This document shows positions 14,596 to 18,365 of a stretch of 18,365 bases of DNA, one piece after another. The DNA is from Methanomassiliicoccales archaeon (GTDB taxonomy: Archaea > Thermoplasmatota > Thermoplasmata > Methanomassiliicoccales > JACIVX01), in the NCBI GenBank assembly GCA_028679985.1, contig JAJRAH010000071.1, positions 1-18,365 of the forward strand, given 5' to 3'. Both the position numbers and the translations under genes were made by a program. Within the stretch, counting starts at the first letter, position 1. Every line of letters starts with the position of its first letter. The notes under the pieces are model-generated. The model saw nothing but the letters and a program-made list of their open reading frames with translations. It did not search any database and was not told the origin of the DNA.

Positions 14596-15798
14596 ATGAC
14601 CATCCTCCTGTACGCCGCGGATCCGTACATGACATCCTTTGAGGCAAGAGTTGTGAGTGTCAAGGGAGAATGGGTCGAGTTGGACAAGACCGCGTTCTAT
14701 CCTGGAGGAGGAGGCCAGGACCCCGACCTGGGCGTCATCGACGGTATGCGGGTCACCGAGCTCAGATCTGATGATCGAATTCTTCACAGAGTCCCAGGAC
14801 ATGCTCTCACCGAGGGACAGGTCGTCACTTGCTCGATCGATTGGGACCGACGGTACGATCTGATGAAAGGACACACGGGCGAGCACGTACTCTTCTCCGC
14901 ACTCAGCAGGATTAGACCCGGAGTCGAATTGATCAAGATCGCAATCACTCCGACGAGAAAGAGCGTCATGATCGGGGGCGACGTGAACTGGGATCTGATG
15001 CGAGAGGTACAGGAATCCGTCAATGACTCCATCGCGGCAGGACTCCCGGTCGCCGAGTCGCTGGTCCGTCGGGAAGATCCCTCGCTCAAAGAGACGAGGG
15101 TCAAGCTCGATAGGATACAGGGAGACGAAGTGAGGATAGTGCAGATCGGAGACCTGGACAGGGCAGCTTGTGCAGGGATTCACGTGGGAAACACGTCGGA
15201 GACCGGCGCCTTACTGATCACGAAACTGGTTTCGGCGAAGCCAATCGGTGACTTCGAGATCGAGTTCGAAGTTGGGGATAAGGCGATCAGGGGCAGCTTG
15301 GATCTGGCGTCGATGGAGCTGCATGCCGCTGCGACCATAGGATCGAATCCTCGAGACCTCGTGAGTGCCCTGGCGAATATGAAGAAGGAGATTCAGAACA
15401 CCAAGGATTCCCTGAAGAAGTTGAGTAGAGACGCTCTCAGGAACATCAAACCCCAGGCCGTTGGCTCCGTCAGATTGTATGCGGGCCTTTTTGATGGGAT
15501 CGACAAGAAGGCACTGATGGACACTGCCAACGGTCAGATTCGCGAGGAAAAGGCGGCGTGCATCTTTGCATCCAAAGATGACAGATTGCTGCTGTTAGTA
15601 GCATGCAACCCGGAGATGAACATCGACTGCATCAAGATCGTAAACGAGACTCTCAAGCCAGTTGGCGGAAAAGGCGGAGGCCAGAAGAACTTCGCTATGG
15701 GTGGTGCTCCTCTACCTGAGGTGGCAGAGAGAGTACACGAATCAGCTGTGAATGCCATGTGTAGAGCTATCCAGGATATCAACGCGACCGACGCTTGA
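14596..15798 (+). CDS. Alanyl-tRNA editing protein, long AlaX with DHHA1 domain
   Basis: 400 residues. It resembles the editing half of alanyl-tRNA synthetase without the catalytic domain. The N-terminal region has the glycine-rich FYPGGGGQ (35-42). The zinc-binding editing site is His93 and His97 in GHTGEHV plus Cys192 and His196 in CAGIHV. A helical linker follows, then a DHHA1 domain with GGKGGGQ and AMGG near 357-370. In the family, AlaX proteins hydrolyse Ser-tRNA(Ala) or Gly-tRNA(Ala) in trans. The ATG at 14596 is chosen from the TATA position; a GTG at 14521 would add 25 residues of non-family sequence. A 9-bp hairpin spans its stop codon. It is divergent from the Lrp-type gene and upstream of glnA. 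Confidence 0.92.
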   Translation: MTILLYAADPYMTSFEARVVSVKGEWVELDKTAFYPGGGGQDPDLGVIDGMRVTELRSDDRILHRVPGHALTEGQVVTCSIDWDRRYDLMKGHTGEHVLFSALSRIRPGVELIKIAITPTRKSVMIGGDVNWDLMREVQESVNDSIAAGLPVAESLVRREDPSLKETRVKLDRIQGDEVRIVQIGDLDRAACAGIHVGNTSETGALLITKLVSAKPIGDFEIEFEVGDKAIRGSLDLASMELHAAATIGSNPRDLVSALANMKKEIQNTKDSLKKLSRDALRNIKPQAVGSVRLYAGLFDGIDKKALMDTANGQIREEKAACIFASKDDRLLLLVACNPEMNIDCIKIVNETLKPVGGKGGGQKNFAMGGAPLPEVAERVHESAVNAMCRAIQDINATDA

Positions 15799-15807
15799 GA
15801 TATCCTG
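15772..15807 (+). terminator. Hairpin spanning the alaX-type stop codon
   Basis: CAGGATATC and GATATCCTG form a perfect 9-bp stem around an 18-nt loop that contains the last codons and the TGA. There is no immediate T-run. It may help define the mRNA end or may be coincidental. Confidence 0.3.
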
Positions 15808-15867
15808 ATTATGAAGCTCCTGAGCGATTCCTATTGTACATATGTTTGTTTTTTTAAGAATACCTGC

Positions 15868-15914
15868 TCACATGTCTGTGATAGAAAGCTTTTTTTAGTC
15901 TTTTGTCTATAGAC
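15868..15914 (+). promoter_or_regulatory. glnA promoter region with two dyads
   Basis: A TATA-like TTTTTTTAG (about 15890-15898) sits 26-30 bp before the glnA ATG, as for a leaderless mRNA. It is bracketed by TCACA-tgtc-TGTGA (15868-15881) upstream and the perfect palindrome GTCTATAGAC (15905-15914) downstream. A second AT-rich element at 15846-15860 could be another promoter. Dyads on both sides of TATA are typical of activator and repressor sites; nitrogen control is the obvious guess. Confidence 0.45.
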
Positions 15915-15922
15915 CGCGGCAT

Positions 15923-17275
15923 ATGACGCCGACAATGAGCGAACAAGAGCTCAAAGAGAACGTCCTCGCGACGGTAAGCAAGGAAAACGTCAAGTTTGTC
16001 GAGATGCAGTTCTCCGACATCCTTGGCATTGTCAAGAGCGTGTCAATACCCGCCCAGAGGCTGGAGAAGGCGCTGGAAGAGGGAGTATTCATCGATGGCT
16101 CCTCCATATTGGGATATGCCACAATCGAGGAGTCGGACATGAGGGCAGTACCCATACTCGACTCGTTTCTCGTCTATCCCTGGTCCAACGACTCCAGACT
16201 GAAGACGGCACGATTCATGTGCAAGATATTCGATCACAACGGTAACCGGTTCAAAGGCGATCCCCGGTACGTCCTGGAGAGGATGATGGAGAAAGCTAGC
16301 GACATTGGTTTCGCTTTCAACGTCGGTCCCGAGTTCGAGTTCTTCCTATTCAAGCTGGACGGGAATAACGACCCCTTGCCAGTTCCCAACGACGTAGGCG
16401 GATATTTCGACCTTATGCCGCAAGACAGCGGGGAAATGGTCCGCAAAGACATCATGATGAATTTCGACTGGATGAAGTTCGACGTCGAGGCTTCCCACCA
16501 CGAGGTGGCGCCTGGACAACACGAAGTCGATCTGAAGTACAACGATGCGTTGACATTAGCAGACAGAATGATCACCTTGAAGTTTGGCATAAAAACGATT
16601 GCTTTCAGGCACGGTCTGCACGCAACATTCATGCCCAAGCCGCTTTACGGCGTCAACGGCTCGGGCATGCACGTGCACCAGTCGTTCTCGACCGCGGATG
16701 GCAAGAACGCTTTCGACGATCCTTCAGGCAAGTTCGGGCTCAGCGATATCGCGTTGAAGTACATCGGCGGTCTCCTGGTACACGCAAAGGAAACCTGCGC
16801 AATCCTTGCATCCTACGTCAACTCGTACAAACGACTGGTACCTGGGTACGAGGCGCCCTGCTACATCTCTTGGGCGAACAGGAACAGGAGCGCGTTGATC
16901 CGGGTGCCGGCGGGCAGAGGTAGCAAGAGCAGAGTGGAATTGAGGAACCCTGATCCGGCTGGAAACCCGTATCTCCAGTTTGCAGTCATGCTAGCCTCCG
17001 GAATGGACGGTATCGAGCACAACATAGACCCGCCTGAGCCAGTGGAGAAGGACATCTATCACATGAACAAGGAAGAGCGCGCTAGGCTGAAGATAGACAG
17101 TCTTCCGGAAAGTCTCGGAGAGGCCCTGCATATCATGTCGAACAGCAAGCTGGTGAAAGAGACGCTCGGTGACCACATATTCAATCACTACCTGCACATC
17201 AAGACGGAGGAATGGGACGACTACAGGGTGCACGTGACCGATTGGGAAGTCGAGAAGTTCCTGAGGGTGCTCTGA
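15923..17275 (+). CDS. glnA: Glutamine synthetase, type I-alpha
   Basis: 450 residues, the length of GSI-alpha. It makes glutamine from glutamate, ammonia and ATP as a cytosolic dodecamer. Motifs visible are GPEFEFFLF (135-143), HHEVAPGQHEVD (192-203), NGSGMHVHQS (245-254), the loop CYISWANRNRSALIRVPAG and RVELRNPDPAGNPYLQ. There is no GSI-beta adenylylation motif; the equivalent region reads DIYHMNKEER, so control is probably feedback or transcriptional. ATG 15923 fits the TATA spacing for a leaderless mRNA; ATG 15935 is an alternative. Glutamine made here is the amide donor used by GatA in this window. Confidence 0.97.
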   Translation: MTPTMSEQELKENVLATVSKENVKFVEMQFSDILGIVKSVSIPAQRLEKALEEGVFIDGSSILGYATIEESDMRAVPILDSFLVYPWSNDSRLKTARFMCKIFDHNGNRFKGDPRYVLERMMEKASDIGFAFNVGPEFEFFLFKLDGNNDPLPVPNDVGGYFDLMPQDSGEMVRKDIMMNFDWMKFDVEASHHEVAPGQHEVDLKYNDALTLADRMITLKFGIKTIAFRHGLHATFMPKPLYGVNGSGMHVHQSFSTADGKNAFDDPSGKFGLSDIALKYIGGLLVHAKETCAILASYVNSYKRLVPGYEAPCYISWANRNRSALIRVPAGRGSKSRVELRNPDPAGNPYLQFAVMLASGMDGIEHNIDPPEPVEKDIYHMNKEERARLKIDSLPESLGEALHIMSNSKLVKETLGDHIFNHYLHIKTEEWDDYRVHVTDWEVEKFLRVL

Positions 17276-17350
17276 TCGCCTGAGCGATTCCTGAGTCCGG
17301 ATAATCCAGCAAACTTCTTCCCCTCCTCATATTTCTACACACCTCAAAAC

Positions 17351-17372
17351 ATTTAACTGATGGATTTCCATC
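17351..17372 (+). promoter_or_regulatory. nac-hypC promoter: TATA box and adjoining dyad
   Basis: ATTTAACT (17351-17358) lies about 33 bp before the NAC start. Directly after it is GATGGA-TT-TCCATC (17359-17372), a perfect 6-bp dyad between TATA and the predicted transcription start, where a repressor could act. Confidence 0.4.
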
Positions 17373-17387
17373 ACTCAAGTCGGGACT

Positions 17388-17759
17388 ATGATACCGGGAA
17401 TGGGACACGTCAACCCCCGCCAGGTCAAGCAGGCGATGAAGCGCCTTGGCATCAAGACAGAAGAGATCGAGAACGTGGAGGAGATCATAATCCGGACGCG
17501 TTCCAAAGAATATGTTTTCAAAGATGCCGCGGTCACGATGATGGAGATGCAGGGACAGAAGACTTTTCAGATAATCGGGGAACCTGTGGTATCGGAGAAA
17601 TCAGAACAAGCTTCGAAACCGGAGGAAACGAAGATTCCGGACGAGGACGTCAAACTGGTCATGAGTCAGACTGGATGCACTGAGGATCGCGCGATAAAGG
17701 CTCTCAGAGAATGCGGGGGACAACCGGCAGAGGCGATACTCAAGATCATGTCGTCCTGA
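17388..17759 (+). CDS. nac: Nascent polypeptide-associated complex protein (archaeal NAC)
   Basis: 123 residues, normal for archaeal NAC. The N-terminus (MIPGMGHVNPRQVKQAMKRLG, residues 1-21) has the basic ribosome-binding stretch. The NAC beta-barrel follows with EEIIIRTRSKEYVFKDAAVTM and KTFQIIGEP. A charged linker leads to a C-terminal UBA domain (about 82-122) with DEDVKLVMSQTGCTEDRAIKAL. Archaeal NAC is a homodimer at the ribosome exit tunnel that contacts nascent chains. hypC begins 10 bp after its stop, so the two are co-transcribed. Confidence 0.95.
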   Translation: MIPGMGHVNPRQVKQAMKRLGIKTEEIENVEEIIIRTRSKEYVFKDAAVTMMEMQGQKTFQIIGEPVVSEKSEQASKPEETKIPDEDVKLVMSQTGCTEDRAIKALRECGGQPAEAILKIMSS

Positions 17760-17769
17760 GGGTTCTCTC

Positions 17770-17985
17770 ATGTGCCTCGCCATACCGGGAAAGGTGCTTT
17801 CGATCGGCGGGAAGACGGCCGAGGTCGACTTCGGAGGGATCACGCGCGAAGTCAACATCTCCTTGGTCGATACGCGCCCCGGAGAATGGGTCGTGGTGCA
17901 TGCGGGCTTTGCCATCCAAGTCATGGATGAACAGGAAGCAACGGAGACACTGAAGCTCTGGGAAGAACTCCTAAGCCAGACATGA
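17770..17985 (+). CDS. hypC: Hydrogenase maturation chaperone HypC/HupF
   Basis: 71 residues with the diagnostic MCLAIPGKV N-terminus, whose Cys2 is the essential residue that carries the Fe(CN)2CO unit with HypD. The rest is the small OB-like fold, with AEVDFGGITREVNISLV and PGEWVVVHAGFAIQVMDEQEA. HypC delivers the iron centre to the large subunit of [NiFe]-hydrogenases, so the organism probably makes such an enzyme. It is 10 bp downstream of nac. hypD, its usual neighbour, is not in the window; the inverted repeat begins 14 bp after its stop. Confidence 0.95.
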   Translation: MCLAIPGKVLSIGGKTAEVDFGGITREVNISLVDTRPGEWVVVHAGFAIQVMDEQEATETLKLWEELLSQT

Positions 17986-17994
17986 CGATGCAGC

Positions 17995-18016
17995 CGACAT
18001 CGAGGAGCGGATGTCG
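17995..18016. terminator. Hairpin between hypC and the convergent fragment
   Basis: CGACATC and GATGTCG form a 7-bp stem with an 8-nt loop, between the hypC stop and the stop of the convergent minus-strand frame. It could serve as a bidirectional mRNA end. Its mirror half is repeated at the window's right edge as part of the large palindrome. Confidence 0.35.
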
Positions 18017-18176
18017 ATTCATATCGTGCGTGACTTCTTAGCACGTATGCAGACGAAACCTCCCTTCTCTTCGTCGATCCTCGGTTCTTCCTTGCGTGGT
18101 GCGGATCGAGGACCATAGCGAAGGACCGATGATATCATGTCGGGTCTGAAGCCGCACTCGCGCATGAGTTCCTTCA
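18000..18176. repeat. Left arm of a 177-bp inverted repeat
   Basis: Bases 18000-18176 are the reverse complement of 18189-18365 with two mismatches (18145 against 18220, and 18085 against 18280, both T opposite G). A 12-bp spacer separates the arms. The repeat explains most of the 380-base stretch after hypC. The mirror position of 18000 is the last base of the window, so the palindrome may be cut by the edge and could be longer. Confidence 0.97.
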
Positions 18177-18188
18177 GCGTCAACGAAG
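18019..18188 (-). CDS. C-terminal fragment of an unidentified protein (possible methyltransferase end)
   Basis: On the minus strand the left arm encodes 51 codons from KELMRECGF to CIRAKKSRTI, then TGA. The right arm encodes the same 51 codons on the plus strand, ending at 18346. The two arms differ only at two third-codon positions (AGA/AGG Arg and GAA/GAG Glu), so this frame is likely a real coding sequence. The residues before it in both strands (MSGLKPHSRMSSF) are just the other arm read backwards, so the apparent ATG start is probably false and the true N-terminus is lost. A helix LKELMRECGF followed by hydrophobic strands and GGFVCIRAKK resembles the end of SAM-dependent methyltransferases, but I do not recognise the family. 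It is convergent with hypC. Confidence 0.45.
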
Positions 18189-18365
18189 TGAAGGAACTCA
18201 TGCGCGAGTGCGGCTTCAGGCCCGACATGATATCATCGGTCCTTCGCTATGGTCCTCGATCCGCACCACGCAAGGAAGAGCCGAGGATCGACGAAGAGAA
18301 GGGAGGTTTCGTCTGCATACGTGCTAAGAAGTCACGCACGATATGAATCGACATCCGCTCCTCGA
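18189..18365. repeat. Right arm of the 177-bp inverted repeat, reaching the window edge
   Basis: It mirrors 18000-18176 and includes a plus-strand copy of the same C-terminal coding fragment (stop at 18344-18346). Because it ends exactly at the window boundary, this arm is the more likely product of a fold-back read or amplification chimera, with the left arm, joined to hypC, being the genuine chromosome sequence. Confidence 0.95.

Noticed and set aside
14536..15183. Minus-strand open frame of 215 codons opposite the alaX-type gene
   Set aside because: It is the shadow of a well-conserved editing protein; its composition is His/Ser-rich with no domain.
18137..18346. A complete 69-codon gene on the plus strand at the window end
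   Set aside because: Its first codons are the reverse complement of the same gene's coding sequence, so the start is produced by the palindrome; only the C-terminal 51 codons look genuine.
1..18365. CRISPR array, insertion sequence, prophage, toxin-antitoxin or defence locus
   Set aside because: I found no regularly spaced repeats, transposase, integrase, phage structural gene or toxin-antitoxin pair on either strand.

Overview
The window looks like a piece of an archaeal chromosome, probably from an uncultured Thermoplasmatota-like euryarchaeon. The phylum is an inference; the domain is well supported. The evidence for Archaea is an initiator tRNA-Met with the A1:U72 pair and three G:C pairs in the anticodon stem, an archaeal MptA-type GTP cyclohydrolase, an archaeal NAC protein with NAC and UBA domains, archaeal-type RNase HII and phosphoglycolate phosphatase, GatCAB, and TATA boxes about 26-30 bp before several leaderless starts. 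Genes inside operons instead carry Shine-Dalgarno (SD) sequences such as GGAGG or GGAAGTG. The sequence is of medium GC and densely coding.

Region 1 (1-3682, minus strand) is a glycerol-catabolism operon, glpK-glpA-glpB. Glycerol kinase makes sn-glycerol-3-phosphate, and an anaerobic-type GlpA/GlpB dehydrogenase oxidises it to dihydroxyacetone phosphate. glpB runs off the left edge. A non-coding leader with a strong hairpin and TATA-like tracts lies upstream, followed by initiator tRNA-Met (3867-3941). Region 2 (3990-4972, minus) holds rnhB and an SCP2-domain gene that overlap by 4 bp. Region 3 (5079-8166, plus) carries a DUF362/ferredoxin protein, mptA, a HAD-family phosphoglycolate phosphatase and a 56-residue zinc-finger protein. 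A convergent TPR protein follows at 8185-8676.

Region 4 (8879-13684) is a tRNA-dependent amidation block. gatC-gatA-gatB are tightly packed on the plus strand, and a convergent aspS shares its stop codon with gatB. The aspartyl-tRNA synthetase is the long bacterial type, not the short archaeal type. Its His31 and a downstream Gly suggest a non-discriminating enzyme that would feed Asp-tRNA(Asn) to GatCAB. Region 5 (13936-17275) has a divergent Lrp/AsnC regulator with palindromic sites in its promoter, a long AlaX-type editing protein with a DHHA1 domain, and glutamine synthetase, whose product is the amide donor for GatCAB. Region 6 (17388-17985) encodes NAC and the hydrogenase maturation chaperone HypC.

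The last 366 bases form a near-perfect inverted repeat: 177-bp arms, a 12-bp spacer and two mismatches. Each arm encodes the same 51 C-terminal codons of an unidentified protein. The right arm ends exactly at the window edge, so a fold-back assembly or amplification chimera is the first explanation to test. I see no CRISPR array, insertion sequence, prophage or defence system. Apart from the terminal palindrome, the window is mainly housekeeping and central metabolism, and I do not find strong evidence for a wholly new system.
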